Part shown: positions 18,148 through 29,146 of the stretch, one piece after another | Layout: the number at the start of each line of letters is the position of its first letter | Numbering within the stretch: position 1 is the stretch's first letter | NCBI GenBank assembly: GCA_018332375.1 | Contig: BOPV01000001.1 | Span: forward strand, 1,736,001-1,800,000 | Direction: 5' to 3' | Length of the DNA: 64,000 nt | Source of the DNA: Roseiterribacter gracilis | GTDB lineage: Bacteria; Pseudomonadota; Alphaproteobacteria; BOG-932; Roseiterribacteraceae | Translations under genes and position numbers: made by a program | The notes under the pieces: model-generated | Told to the model about the DNA's origin: nothing | What the model saw: only the letters and a program-made list of their open reading frames with translations | Database searches by the model: none

Positions 18148-18195
18148 GCGTGTTTTCCCTCCGCGAACCGGAACCCACTTCGCGGGAAAACACGC
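18148..18195. repeat. Long palindrome, GTGTTTTC-type dispersed repeat
   Basis: Arms GCGTGTTTTCCC (18148-18159) and GGGAAAACACGC (18184-18195) pair perfectly over 12 bp. Pairing continues inward with GCGAA / TTCGC after a 3-nt bulge. The pattern GTGTTTTC...GCGAA...CCGGTTCGC...GAAAACAC resembles a palindrome I remember as frequent in Rhizobiales intergenic regions (recalled, not searched). It lies between the divergent TPR gene and DUF2794 gene, so it may overlap both promoters. Confidence 0.75.
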
Positions 18196-18263
18196 TAGGG
18201 AGCGGCTTGGATACTAGCCAGGGGCTCGACGGTCCAGGGGCTTTGCGAGATCTTACGGCCCCC

Positions 18264-18611
18264 ATGGGACACGTGATCCAGCTCGACCCTCCCCGCCACA
18301 AGGCACCCCCGGCCCCGATTCCGCCAATCGGGTTCACGCGGGTCGAGATGGCGCGGATACTGGATCTTTATAGCCGGCGGGTGATGGCGGGCGCTTGGCG
18401 CGATTACGCGATCGACAACCAGGCCGACCAAGCCACGTTCTCGATTTTCCGCCACGCCGCCGACCGGCCGCTCTTTACCGTCGCCAAGCGGCAGGTGCAC
18501 GACATGACCGAATATTCGGTCTTCGAAGGCCCCGCCGTGCTCGCAAGCGGGCCTGATCTAGACGAGACCTTGGCGGCACTTGCGGCTCGTCCGTTTCTCG
18601 TCCGCTCTTAA
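18264..18611 (+). CDS. DUF2794 domain protein
   Basis: Small soluble protein of 115 aa matching DUF2794, a family found in Alphaproteobacteria with no known function. Family features are FTRVEMARILDLYSRRVMAGAWRDYAID near residue 25 and a beta-rich middle (ATFSIFRHAADRPLFTVAKR). The ATG at 18264 is chosen because homologues begin with a short leader of this kind (MGHVIQLDPP); a longer in-frame extension upstream would run through the palindrome. It is monocistronic or co-oriented with phoU, 81 nt further on. Confidence 0.85.
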   Translation: MGHVIQLDPPRHKAPPAPIPPIGFTRVEMARILDLYSRRVMAGAWRDYAIDNQADQATFSIFRHAADRPLFTVAKRQVHDMTEYSVFEGPAVLASGPDLDETLAALAARPFLVRS

Positions 18612-18692
18612 CTGTACGAATTCTCGAAGCCGGGTCTTACAGCGCACGCCACATTGCGCTAGAAGGGCGCGCCCCGACGACGATGACGCAGG

Positions 18693-19406
18693 ATGCAATT
18701 CGCCATGACCGTCGCCAGCGCCACGCCGCACACTTTCTCGAAATTCGACCAGGAACTCGCCCGGCTCGACACGTTGCTGGTCGCAATGGCCCACAGCGGC
18801 CGCGAGCAGCTTGGTCGCGCTCTGTCCGCGCTGGAGCGCGGCGACAGCAGCCAGGCAGCCGCGATTCGCGAGGCCGACGCCGCGATCGACGCGCTTGAAC
18901 AGGACGTGCAGTCACTGGTCATTCACATGCTGACCACACGTCAGCCGGTGGCTGACGATCTGCGCCACGTGCTTGCGGCGCTCAAAATCGCCACCGACCT
19001 CGAACGGATCGGCGACCACGGCAAGAACATCGCCAAGCGCCTGACCTTGATGAGCGGTGCGACCAACCCGTTGACCGGCCGCGTCGTGTCGTTGGGCCGC
19101 ACGGTCGAACGCGCGTTCGACAAGCTGATCGTCGCCTACGAACAGCGCGACGTCGCCGCCGCGCACGAAATCTGGGCCCAGGACGGCGAGATCGACCAGG
19201 AACATCTGCACGTCTCGACCGCGCTGTCGCAGCAGATGGAGCGCGACCCGACGACGATCGGATCGGGCGTGCAGCTGCACTTCATCGCCAAGTCGATCGA
19301 ACGCACCGGCGACCGTCTCACCAACATCGCCGAACAGATCGCCTTCTATCTTGAAGGCGTGCGTACGGCCGGTGAACGTCCGCGCATCGATCCCAGCGCC
19401 GACTAA
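18693..19406 (+). CDS. phoU: Phosphate signalling protein PhoU
   Basis: Adaptor that links the Pst phosphate transporter to the PhoR kinase and represses the Pho regulon when phosphate is plentiful. 237 aa with two three-helix PhoU repeats; the metal-binding motifs are present in each (ATDLERIGDHGKNIA and AKSIERTGDRLTNIAEQI). It is an orphan here: no pstSCAB, phoB or phoR adjacent. A possible promoter TTACAG-N17-TAGAAG ends near 18665. The ATG at 18705 (MTVASATP) is an alternative start with better Shine-Dalgarno spacing. Confidence 0.93.
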   Translation: MQFAMTVASATPHTFSKFDQELARLDTLLVAMAHSGREQLGRALSALERGDSSQAAAIREADAAIDALEQDVQSLVIHMLTTRQPVADDLRHVLAALKIATDLERIGDHGKNIAKRLTLMSGATNPLTGRVVSLGRTVERAFDKLIVAYEQRDVAAAHEIWAQDGEIDQEHLHVSTALSQQMERDPTTIGSGVQLHFIAKSIERTGDRLTNIAEQIAFYLEGVRTAGERPRIDPSAD

Positions 19407-19497
19407 TTCCGCATAGACCGGCCCCGGCCAGTGATTTCTGGCCCGGGCAGATGTGGAAAACTCGACAGAATGCAGCGCATGGGCGATTTTCCGCCCC

Positions 19498-21672
19498 ATG
19501 AGCACAGCCGGTTCGGACCGCGCGCCGTATTCGGCGCTGATGCGCACCGTCATTGCGGTGGCCGCGGCGATCATCCTGCTGGTTTGGGGCGCCTGGGGCG
19601 CATTCACCTACGTCTATGACGAGCCGCGCGCGACCGAAAGCGCGTATCGCCAGACCGAAGCGATGGCGCGCGCCATCGCGGAAAATGTCGACACGATCTT
19701 CCGCGGCGCCGACGCCTACATGCAGTTCCTGCGCATGCCCGCAGGCGCCGCTGCGGCCAACGACAAGAACGCGCTGCTCGGCGCCAGCGGCGTTGTTTCG
19801 TCGGCGCTGATCGACGTTGCGGTCGTCGACGCGCAAGGACGTCCGATCTTCACCTCGGTGTCGGGTCCGGATGCGAACCGCCTGTTCGACAACGCGCCGA
19901 TCTTCCGTTCGGCGATGCTGAACAGCGCCGACCGGATCCTGGTTGGTGCACCGGCCAAATCGCCGCTGACAGGACGTTGGACGATCCCAGTCGCGCGCAC
20001 GATCTTTGCGGCCAGCGGCCGCGCCGATGGCGCCGTCATTCTCGGCATCGACCCGTATCACTTTCAGCGGTTCTATCGCGCGCTCGACGATGCCAGCGGC
20101 ATGACCGCCACGATCTTTCGCCGCGACGGACAAGTTCTGTCCTACTCCGCTTTGACCGACGATTTGCTGGCGTCGCCGTGGCGCCTGGCGCGCGCGCCGA
20201 CCTTGTTCGAACGGACGTCGCCAAATCTGATCCTGCGTTCGCAAACATTGAGCCTGCTCGACGGCGCAGAAAAGATTCTGACGATGCAGCTGATGCCGCA
20301 ATACGGCGTCGCCGTGTCGGCCGCGCTCAGCGAATCCGACGTGATGCGTCCGGTGATGCAGCGCCGCTACGGCTTCGCTGCTTTTGCGTTGCTGGTCTGC
20401 GTCGGCGTCGTCTTGGCCACGCTGCGTGCGCTTGGCGCGACGCGCAAAGTCGAACAACTGTCACGCAAGCTCGACGACGAACGCCACCGTGTGCAGCAGG
20501 TCAGCGACCGATTGGAAGACGTGATCGAAACCATGCCGACCTCAGTCGTGCTGTTCGACGCGGCCGGGCGGTTCGTGCTGACCAACAAACATTACCGCCA
20601 GCTTTTCCCCGGTGCCGAAGACCTGATCGTGCCGGGCAAGCCGGTGCAGAAATTCGCCGAGGAATTGTTCGATCGCGGCATTCTCGATGCACGCGTCGAC
20701 ACGGCGCGCCGCGCCTGGTGGCAGACGCCGGCCGCCGACCGAAAGACCTTTGCCAGCGAACAGCGCTGGCCGTCAGGCTGGGTCTATTCGATCGATGCGC
20801 CGTCGCGCGAAGGCGGCCTGGTCGGCGTGCGCGTCGACATCAACGACCGCAAATTGCGCGAAGAGGAATTGTCGGCCGCACGCGAAACCTTGCTGGCACA
20901 AGCTGCCGAGCTGCGCCACACGGTCGATGAGCTGACCGAAGCCAAGCGCAAGCTGCAGGCTGCTTACGAAGCGCGCGGCCTGTTCCTCGCCAACGTCAGC
21001 CACGAGCTGCGCACGCCGCTGAACGCGATCATCGGCTTTGCCGATCTGCTGACGCACGACGTCGACAGCAGCGCTGAGACCAAACGCGACTATGCGCGCC
21101 TGATCCTCGAAAGCGGCCGCCACCAATTGACCTTGGTTGAAGACCTGCTCGACACGGCGCAGGCCGAAGCCAACAAGCTGGAAATCGCGCCGCGCATCGG
21201 CGATCTGGCCCGCACGGTGCGGCAGGCCTGCGATTCAATGCGGCTGCAGGCCGAGAATGCTGGGCTGCGCCTGACCTGCGTCACGCCCGAAGATGCAAGC
21301 TGCGTCTACGATCCGCGCCGCGTGCATCAGATCGTGCTCAACCTCGTCGCCAACGCGATCAAATACACGCGCGCCGGTGGCCATATCGACGTCAATCTGA
21401 GCGGCGACCTCGAACATGGCTGGACCTTGGTGGTTGCCGACAACGGCATCGGCATTTCGTCGGAAGATCTGCCGCGCGTGATGGAGCCGTTCACCCAGCT
21501 CGCCAACGAGCGCAACCGCGCCGGCGGCGGAACGGGCTTGGGCTTGCCGCTCTCGCGCAAGCTCGTCGAACTCCATGGCGGCACGCTGCAGATCGAAAGC
21601 GCGGTCGATCACGGCACGCGCGTGACCGTGCAGCTACCCGCGCTGCAAGCGCACAGCGCGGCAGCCGAGTAA
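19498..21672 (+). CDS. Membrane sensor histidine kinase
   Basis: Probable two-component sensor, 724 aa from this ATG; a GTG at 19453 would add 15 residues. Order: N-terminal membrane segment (VIAVAAAIILLVWGAW), periplasmic PDC/Cache-like region (about 40-290), second membrane segment (FAAFALLVCVGVVLATL), coiled coil, PAS-like domain (TMPTSVVLFDAAGRFVLTN), HisKA with phospho-acceptor FLANVSHELRTPLN, then HATPase_c with N box NLVANAIKY, DNGIGIS and GGTGLGLPL. All kinase motifs are intact. No response regulator is encoded nearby, so it is an orphan kinase. It ends 2 nt from the convergent ABC permease gene. Confidence 0.9.
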   Translation: MSTAGSDRAPYSALMRTVIAVAAAIILLVWGAWGAFTYVYDEPRATESAYRQTEAMARAIAENVDTIFRGADAYMQFLRMPAGAAAANDKNALLGASGVVSSALIDVAVVDAQGRPIFTSVSGPDANRLFDNAPIFRSAMLNSADRILVGAPAKSPLTGRWTIPVARTIFAASGRADGAVILGIDPYHFQRFYRALDDASGMTATIFRRDGQVLSYSALTDDLLASPWRLARAPTLFERTSPNLILRSQTLSLLDGAEKILTMQLMPQYGVAVSAALSESDVMRPVMQRRYGFAAFALLVCVGVVLATLRALGATRKVEQLSRKLDDERHRVQQVSDRLEDVIETMPTSVVLFDAAGRFVLTNKHYRQLFPGAEDLIVPGKPVQKFAEELFDRGILDARVDTARRAWWQTPAADRKTFASEQRWPSGWVYSIDAPSREGGLVGVRVDINDRKLREEELSAARETLLAQAAELRHTVDELTEAKRKLQAAYEARGLFLANVSHELRTPLNAIIGFADLLTHDVDSSAETKRDYARLILESGRHQLTLVEDLLDTAQAEANKLEIAPRIGDLARTVRQACDSMRLQAENAGLRLTCVTPEDASCVYDPRRVHQIVLNLVANAIKYTRAGGHIDVNLSGDLEHGWTLVVADNGIGISSEDLPRVMEPFTQLANERNRAGGGTGLGLPLSRKLVELHGGTLQIESAVDHGTRVTVQLPALQAHSAAAE

Positions 21673-21674
21673 GT

Positions 21675-22979
21675 TTACGCGGCCGAGAGCTGCGTGCGCT
21701 GTGACGTCGGCATCGCGCCGACGGCTTTGAGACGCCACACCAGCAGCGCGTTCGCCAACACCGCTTCGACCAGCAGCACGACCGGAACCGACTGCAAAGA
21801 CGGGCGGAAGACGAGATCGGCAAACGGTCCGATCAGCACGCGCGCCAGCGGCGGCACCACCACGTGCAGCAGCGCCAACAGCACCAGCGCCGCCAGATGC
21901 GCGCGACCAGTGCGGGCACCAACCGTCAAGGTCAGCACCAGTGCGACGTCGCGCAACATCAGCAGGAACGTGCTCGGCAACAGAAAGCCGCCGACACCGC
22001 CGGTGAGCGCAATCGCAATCACCGTCGCCAGAAACGCCATCGCCAGCGCGGTCACGAAGGGCGGCTGCAGTTCCAGCGCGCGACGCGCCTGACCGGCGCG
22101 AACCGCTTCGATCCAGCTACGCAGCGCGATCGGATCTTTGGGCGTCAGGAACGACGTCACCGTCACGGCGCCAAGCAACGTCGCAGCCGCGAGCAGAAGC
22201 CCGCCGCTCAACGCTGCGCTCGCAGCGGAAATATCCTGCATCTGGAATTTGAGATTGGGCACGTTGCCAACCGGCGCAAAGCCAGCCTGGAAGACGAAGA
22301 GCAGCGCCAAGCACAGCGCCAATCCCCATGGCAGGTTGCGCGCCTGCAGTTCGACCCGCGTTGCACGCCAGGCGCCGAACAAGGTGAGCGCGATCAGGAA
22401 CAGCGACAGCACGGTACGCATCGTGTGCTGGTCGAAGTCGATTCCGTACCAGGCGCGTGGCCACGACCAGACCGACGACACACCGACCGCGGCAAGACCG
22501 AGAAGCTGCGCCACGGTCGTGTGACCGCGCACGCGCTGGCCGCCGAGACGCAGCAGCAACAGCGACGCCCAGAAGGACGCGACCTGCCAGAGCACACACG
22601 ACGCGGTGGTTGCGATGATCTCCGACCAGCTGGCGCCGCCGATCACAGCGTGCCCAATCAACGTCAGTGCGGTCGCGATCCAGACCAGCGAGGTGACACC
22701 GAACAGTTTGCCCCAGCACATCGACCAGGGGCTGATCACCGAAAGGCGCTGCGTATCCCAAGTGCGTCCGGCGAGTTCGTCGGGAATGGCATCGGCGGCA
22801 CGACGCGATCCCCACAAGCCGGTGACCGCAAATAGCAGCAAGGTCGTGCCCGACCCGTGCAGCCAGTTGCCCGGCACCATCATCGCCGAGAGATAGACCA
22901 GCGCGATGGCGACAGCGGTAAAGCCGACGCGCGCGGGCGACAGCTCCAACCAGAAATTACGTTGCAGTTCGGGGTTCAC
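21675..22979 (-). CDS. ABC-2 type exporter permease subunit
   Basis: Polytopic membrane protein of 434 aa with roughly ten to twelve hydrophobic segments. I do not recognise a named family. Its start overlaps the stop of an ABC ATPase by 4 nt, which makes it the permease of that transporter. The N-terminal block with RTWDTQRLSVISPWSMCWGKLFG resembles the cytoplasmic loop of ABC-2/Gld-type export permeases. Substrate unknown. It is convergent with the sensor kinase gene. Confidence 0.72.
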   Translation of the reverse strand: MNPELQRNFWLELSPARVGFTAVAIALVYLSAMMVPGNWLHGSGTTLLLFAVTGLWGSRRAADAIPDELAGRTWDTQRLSVISPWSMCWGKLFGVTSLVWIATALTLIGHAVIGGASWSEIIATTASCVLWQVASFWASLLLLRLGGQRVRGHTTVAQLLGLAAVGVSSVWSWPRAWYGIDFDQHTMRTVLSLFLIALTLFGAWRATRVELQARNLPWGLALCLALLFVFQAGFAPVGNVPNLKFQMQDISAASAALSGGLLLAAATLLGAVTVTSFLTPKDPIALRSWIEAVRAGQARRALELQPPFVTALAMAFLATVIAIALTGGVGGFLLPSTFLLMLRDVALVLTLTVGARTGRAHLAALVLLALLHVVVPPLARVLIGPFADLVFRPSLQSVPVVLLVEAVLANALLVWRLKAVGAMPTSQRTQLSAA

Positions 22980-23884
22980 GTCGTGCCTCGCACGCGTTCG
23001 AGATAGAGACGTTCGAGGTCGGCCTCGACCGCGCCGAGTTCGGCGACCGGCACACCTGCCGTCACGAGTTTGGTCAGCAGCGCGCTGGCTGCTTCATCAC
23101 CGCCGTCGAGCGTGAACTCGAACTGCAGCGCATCGACCGCGACCGGGTTCAAATCGCGCAACAGATTTTCGACGTTGGGATCGGGCCTCGTCAGACGCAG
23201 GCGCATGACACGCCGCGCCGCGCGGATCGCCTGATCGATCTTCTCGTTCGAGACCAGCTGGCCACCGGCAAGGATCAACACATGCGTCGAGTAATCGGCG
23301 AGCTCGGTCAGAATGTGCGACGACACGATCAAGGTCGTTCCTTCGCGCGCAATCTGTACCAAAAGATCCGAAAGCTCGCGTCGTGCAGCCGGATCGAGAC
23401 CTGCAGCAGGCTCGTCAAGCAACACAACGGCTGGTTCGTGCACCAGCGCCTGTGCAATGCCGAGGCGTTGGCGCCAACCGCGCGACAAGGTGCCGGCGCG
23501 TTTGTCGAGCCATGGTACCAGACCCAGACGCTGCGCCGTCGCTTGCACGCGATCGTCGCGTTCGGCCCTTGCAACGCCGCGCGCCATCGCTTGATAGGTC
23601 AGGCACTGACGTACCGACAGGTCTTCGTAGAGACCGAAAAAGTCCTGCAGGAAGCCGATCCGGCGATGCAACTCGCGCGGTGCTTCCAGCGCGTCGATCC
23701 CATCGACCTGGATATTGCCGCCGCCTGGCGTGTCGAGCGCTGCGATACAGCGCATCAAGGTCGTCTTGCCGGCGCCATTCGGACCGACAAGTGCGACGAC
23801 GCTGCCAGCGTCGATGTTGAAGGACAGGCCGTCGAGCGCGCGATGGCCGGGATAGTCAAAAACGAGGTCGCGGACGCGGATCAT
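22976..23884 (-). CDS. ABC exporter ATP-binding protein
   Basis: ATPase of 302 aa paired with the downstream permease. Walker A is GPNGAGKT (about residues 34-41), Walker B VVLLDEPAAGLDP, H-loop SSHI. The signature motif is LSRGWRQRLGIAQAL instead of LSGGQ, a variant seen in CcmA/NatA-like exporters. A 90-residue C-terminal extension follows the nucleotide-binding domain, as in drug or lipid exporters of the ABC-2 class. It lies 66 nt downstream of glmS on the same strand, but a separate promoter is likely since functions differ. Confidence 0.88.
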   Translation of the reverse strand: MIRVRDLVFDYPGHRALDGLSFNIDAGSVVALVGPNGAGKTTLMRCIAALDTPGGGNIQVDGIDALEAPRELHRRIGFLQDFFGLYEDLSVRQCLTYQAMARGVARAERDDRVQATAQRLGLVPWLDKRAGTLSRGWRQRLGIAQALVHEPAVVLLDEPAAGLDPAARRELSDLLVQIAREGTTLIVSSHILTELADYSTHVLILAGGQLVSNEKIDQAIRAARRVMRLRLTRPDPNVENLLRDLNPVAVDALQFEFTLDGGDEAASALLTKLVTAGVPVAELGAVEADLERLYLERVRGTT

Positions 23885-23950
23885 GATGCGTCAAGCATGA
23901 GCTTCCGCGCGGTATGTCGCAAGCAAGACGTTACGCCTGCAAGTAAGCGA

Positions 23951-25777
<1,827 letters not shown>

Positions 25778-25782
25778 ATGCG

Positions 25783-27132
25783 TTACCCCTTCTTCTTGAC
25801 GAGGTGGGCCATGCGTTCGCGAAAGCTCGCGGCCCAACCTTCTTTGTTCGACTGCCGTCCACGCCCGATCGCCAATGCGTCGTCGGGCACGTCGCGCGTG
25901 ATCACACTGCTGGACCCCACATACGCGCCGTTGCCGATCTTGACCGGCGCCACAAGCGACGAGTTCGAACCGATGAACGCTCCGGCGCCGATTTCGGTCT
26001 TATATTTTCCGAAGCCGTCGTAATTGCAGGTGATGGTGCCGGCGCCGATATTGCTGCCCGCGCCCACCGTCGCGTCGCCGAGATAGGTCAGGTGGTTGGC
26101 TTTGGCGCCTTTGCCGAGCACGGTGTTTTTCAGCTCGACGAAATTGCCGACATGCGCGTCTTCGCCGACCTGCGCGCCTGGACGCAGGCGCGCGAACGGA
26201 CCGATGATCGCACCGCGTTCGACCGTGCAGCCTTCGAGATGGCTGAAGCTTTTGATTTCGACCTTGTCGCCGACCGTGACGTCGGGACCAAACACGACAT
26301 GCGGATGCACGATGACGTCGCGGCCGAGTTTCGTGTTGGCGCTGAACCAGACGCTGCCGGGATCGGTCAAGGTCACGCCGTCGGCCATGGCGCTTTCGCG
26401 CATGAAGCGCTGGAAGGTTTCTTCCGCCACTGCCAGTTCGGCGCGCGAATTGACGCCCGCCACTTCGTCGTTCGATCCTTCGACGACGGCGACTTTCAAT
26501 CCGTCCTGCCGCGCCAACCCGACGATGTCGGTCAAATAGAATTCAGACTTGGCGTTGTCGTTCTTGACCCGCGCCAGCCAGTCGCCGAGCCGCGCGCCGT
26601 CGGCGAGCAAAATGCCCGAGTTGCACAAAGGCAGCGCGCGTTCCTCGTCGTTGGCGTCGAGAAACTCGACGATGCGGTCGAGCGTGCCGTCGGCCGCCTG
26701 CACCAACCGTCCGTACGCGTTCGGTGTCGGCGCGCGCATGCCGAACACGACAATCCCAACACCATCCGTGCGTGCCGCGCGCAACTTTGCGAGGCTCTCG
26801 GCACGAACCAGCGGCACATCGCCATAGAGAACCAGCACGTCGCCCGTGAATCCGGCCAACGCCGGCATCGCCGCACGGACTGCGTCGGCGGTGCCACGCT
26901 GTTCGGTCTGGATCGTGGTCGGCACGGGTGCGACGTGATGCGTCAGCATCTCCATGCCGGGGCCGACGACGACGACCGTCCGTTCAGCGCCGAGCGACAC
27001 GGCAGCTTCCAGCACATGCCGCACCATCGACCGTCCGCCGATTGCGTGCATAACCTTGGGAAGGTCGGATTTCATGCGCGTGCCTTTGCCGGCGGCAAGC
27101 ACGATGGCGGCGAGCGGTCGCTGATTTGTCAT
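25783..27132 (-). CDS. glmU: Bifunctional UDP-GlcNAc pyrophosphorylase / GlcN-1-P acetyltransferase
   Basis: Last two steps to UDP-GlcNAc. 449 aa. The N-terminal uridyltransferase has LAAGKGTRMKS (residues 12-22) and YGDVPL; the C-terminal left-handed beta-helix acetyltransferase has hexapeptide repeats and the NFVELKN and TITCNYDGFGKYKT blocks with the catalytic His/Asn region. First gene of the glmU-glmS operon and divergent from gph across 144 nt of shared upstream sequence. Confidence 0.97.
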   Translation of the reverse strand: MTNQRPLAAIVLAAGKGTRMKSDLPKVMHAIGGRSMVRHVLEAAVSLGAERTVVVVGPGMEMLTHHVAPVPTTIQTEQRGTADAVRAAMPALAGFTGDVLVLYGDVPLVRAESLAKLRAARTDGVGIVVFGMRAPTPNAYGRLVQAADGTLDRIVEFLDANDEERALPLCNSGILLADGARLGDWLARVKNDNAKSEFYLTDIVGLARQDGLKVAVVEGSNDEVAGVNSRAELAVAEETFQRFMRESAMADGVTLTDPGSVWFSANTKLGRDVIVHPHVVFGPDVTVGDKVEIKSFSHLEGCTVERGAIIGPFARLRPGAQVGEDAHVGNFVELKNTVLGKGAKANHLTYLGDATVGAGSNIGAGTITCNYDGFGKYKTEIGAGAFIGSNSSLVAPVKIGNGAYVGSSSVITRDVPDDALAIGRGRQSNKEGWAASFRERMAHLVKKKG

Positions 27133-27276
27133 CTGGTTTTCGAGATCATCCGGAAGTGTCGGTCATCCCATGAGCTGCCGGTCCCAGGCAACCGGCCCGG
27201 CGATCACGAAATGCGACGATTTCCAACGCCGCGCAGCAGTCTTTGTCCCACCGCATGCCGTTGTAATGTCGCCTTC

Positions 27277-27960
27277 ATGACCGTCCTGCCCCGCCCACGC
27301 CTGCGCGCCGTCTTGTTCGACCTCGACGGAACTTTGATCGATTCCCTGCCCGACCTGACCGCGCTGCTGAACTCGATCCTGGTCGAGCGCAGCTTGGAGC
27401 CGCTGTCGCTGGCAGAAGTCAGGCCGATGGTGGGCGACGGCGTGGCACGTCTGCTGGAGCGCGCCTATGCCGCGCGCGGCCTCGATGTCGCAACCGCGCG
27501 CGGCGAGCTCGACGAATTCGTCGATCGCTACGAACGTCTGCCGGTGCGGCCCGATCTTCCCTATGACGGCGCCGTAGCCGCACTCGACGCGGCGCGTGCA
27601 GCGGGCTTTGGTTGCGCCTTGCTGACCAACAAGCCGGAACGGCCAACGCGCATCATTCTGGACGCGCTGGGCTGGACCGATCGCTTTGACGCGATCGTCG
27701 GCGGCGACACGTTGCCGACGCGCAAACCGGAACCGCAAGGCGTGCTGCATCTGGCGCAGCGTCTGGGTGCGCGCCCGATCGAAACGGCGCTGGTCGGTGA
27801 TGGTGCGGCCGATGTCGGCGCCGCGCGCAACGCGGGCGTCCGCGCCATCGTCGCCGGTTGGGGCTATACGCACGATCCGCAAACGCTGGGCGGCGAGTGC
27901 GTCCTGCGCGATCTCGACGCCGTGGCGCAGTGGATCGCGCAGGAAGCAGTCGCGGTTTAG
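27277..27960 (+). CDS. gph: Phosphoglycolate phosphatase, HAD family
   Basis: HAD-superfamily phosphatase, 227 aa, most like Gph, which removes 2-phosphoglycolate formed in DNA repair and carbon metabolism. Motif I is FDLDGTLIDS (residues 14-23), motif II LLTNKP, motif III Lys in RKPEP, motif IV GDGAADVGAARNAG. The ATG at 27277 is used since motif I then sits about 14 residues in, as usual; the frame stays open far upstream across glmU without coding meaning. The stop overlaps the stop of the convergent hydrolase gene. Another HAD phosphatase specificity is possible. Confidence 0.9.
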   Translation: MTVLPRPRLRAVLFDLDGTLIDSLPDLTALLNSILVERSLEPLSLAEVRPMVGDGVARLLERAYAARGLDVATARGELDEFVDRYERLPVRPDLPYDGAVAALDAARAAGFGCALLTNKPERPTRIILDALGWTDRFDAIVGGDTLPTRKPEPQGVLHLAQRLGARPIETALVGDGAADVGAARNAGVRAIVAGWGYTHDPQTLGGECVLRDLDAVAQWIAQEAVAV

Positions 27961-29054
27961 TTCTTCGCGAGCGTGCCGAGGAACGCAGCCACTTCGCGGT
28001 TCTGCACCTCATTCTCGGGTGCCGTGCTGCCGGCGCCGGAATAATGCCCCATCGGCAGCTTGTCGTTGATCGGCACATAGCGCGCGCCGGCGATGTGTTT
28101 CGCCGCTTCGGTCGCTTCATATTCGGGATTCAACAAGTCGCCGCTGCCAGCCAGGATCAGCGTCTTGGCTTTGATCGACTGCAGCGCCTTCGCGGTATCG
28201 CCGTTAAAGCCCTTCGTCGTGCCCACGTTGTGCATGTCGTAGGCCCAGCTCTGATAGATCCAGTCGGTCGCATCCATGCGCTTCCAGCCGCCATCCTGCA
28301 CGCCTTTCAGATAAGCGATCTCATCCTGCGCGTTGGGATAGAGTTTTTCCTGCAGGCCCGGCGTACGCACGATCACACCCGACAACCATCCCGCCCACAA
28401 ACGCATGCCTTGTTCGGGCGGCGCATCGGCGGCGTAGGTGCCGTCCTTCCAACGCGCATCGGTCATGATCGACTGGCGCAACATTTCCAGCACGCCGGTC
28501 GTCCAAGCCGGCGTACGCGCCAGCGGAATGATCGGCACAATGCTGGTCATCATGTCGGGATAGCTGACCGCCCATTGCAGCGCCTGCATGCCGCCCATCG
28601 ATGCGCCGATCACGGTCACCAGCTTTTTGATGCCAAACTTCTCGGCCACCAAACGTTGCTGCGAATTGACCATGTCGCGAATATTGAACTTGGGGAACTG
28701 CATGCGCGGCTGCGCTTTGCTGTTCGATGGTGACGTCGTCAGCCCGTTCCCGATCGAGTCGGTGCAGATGATGAAGTACTTGGCCGGCTCGAGCGCCTTG
28801 CCAGCGCCGATCAGATAATCGATGCGGTGATGATTGCCGCCGATCGACGGCACCATCAGGATCGCGTTCGATTTGTCGGCGTTCAGCGTCCCATGCGTGA
28901 CGTACGAGATCGAGAAGTCTTTGATCGTCTCGCCGCTTTCGAGCTTGAAATCGCCTTCAGCAAACAGCTGATGCGGTGGCTGGTTGGCCTCGTGCGCAAA
29001 CGCCGAAATCGTCACCAGCGACGAAACAAACAGGCTGAGAATTCGCACCCGCAT
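27957..29054 (-). CDS. Secreted MetX-like alpha/beta hydrolase
   Basis: 365 aa alpha/beta-hydrolase fold protein of the homoserine O-acetyltransferase-like group. The nucleophile elbow is GASMGG, with a family-like block SWAYDMHNVGTTKGF, an Asp in GSGDLLNP, and His in MGHYSGAG as the likely triad. Unlike biosynthetic MetX it has a signal peptide (MRVRILSLFVSSLVTISAFA), so it acts in the periplasm and an acyltransferase role in methionine synthesis is unlikely. GGGAGG lies 5 nt before the ATG. It lies 92 nt downstream of the RND pump gene on the same strand. Substrate unknown. Confidence 0.8.
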   Translation of the reverse strand: MRVRILSLFVSSLVTISAFAHEANQPPHQLFAEGDFKLESGETIKDFSISYVTHGTLNADKSNAILMVPSIGGNHHRIDYLIGAGKALEPAKYFIICTDSIGNGLTTSPSNSKAQPRMQFPKFNIRDMVNSQQRLVAEKFGIKKLVTVIGASMGGMQALQWAVSYPDMMTSIVPIIPLARTPAWTTGVLEMLRQSIMTDARWKDGTYAADAPPEQGMRLWAGWLSGVIVRTPGLQEKLYPNAQDEIAYLKGVQDGGWKRMDATDWIYQSWAYDMHNVGTTKGFNGDTAKALQSIKAKTLILAGSGDLLNPEYEATEAAKHIAGARYVPINDKLPMGHYSGAGSTAPENEVQNREVAAFLGTLAKN

Positions 29055-29146
29055 GACGCCTCCCTTTCGACTTGTTGCCTCGAAGTCGAAGAGCTGCGTG
29101 CAGCTTCGTCTACTCGAGCCGGTTTCTGACGACCGGCTAGCGAACG

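Noticed and set aside
25804..27276. Long plus-strand open frame across glmU, upstream of gph
   Set aside because: It is antisense to glmU and has no homology-like features; gph begins at 27277 where the HAD motif sits normally.
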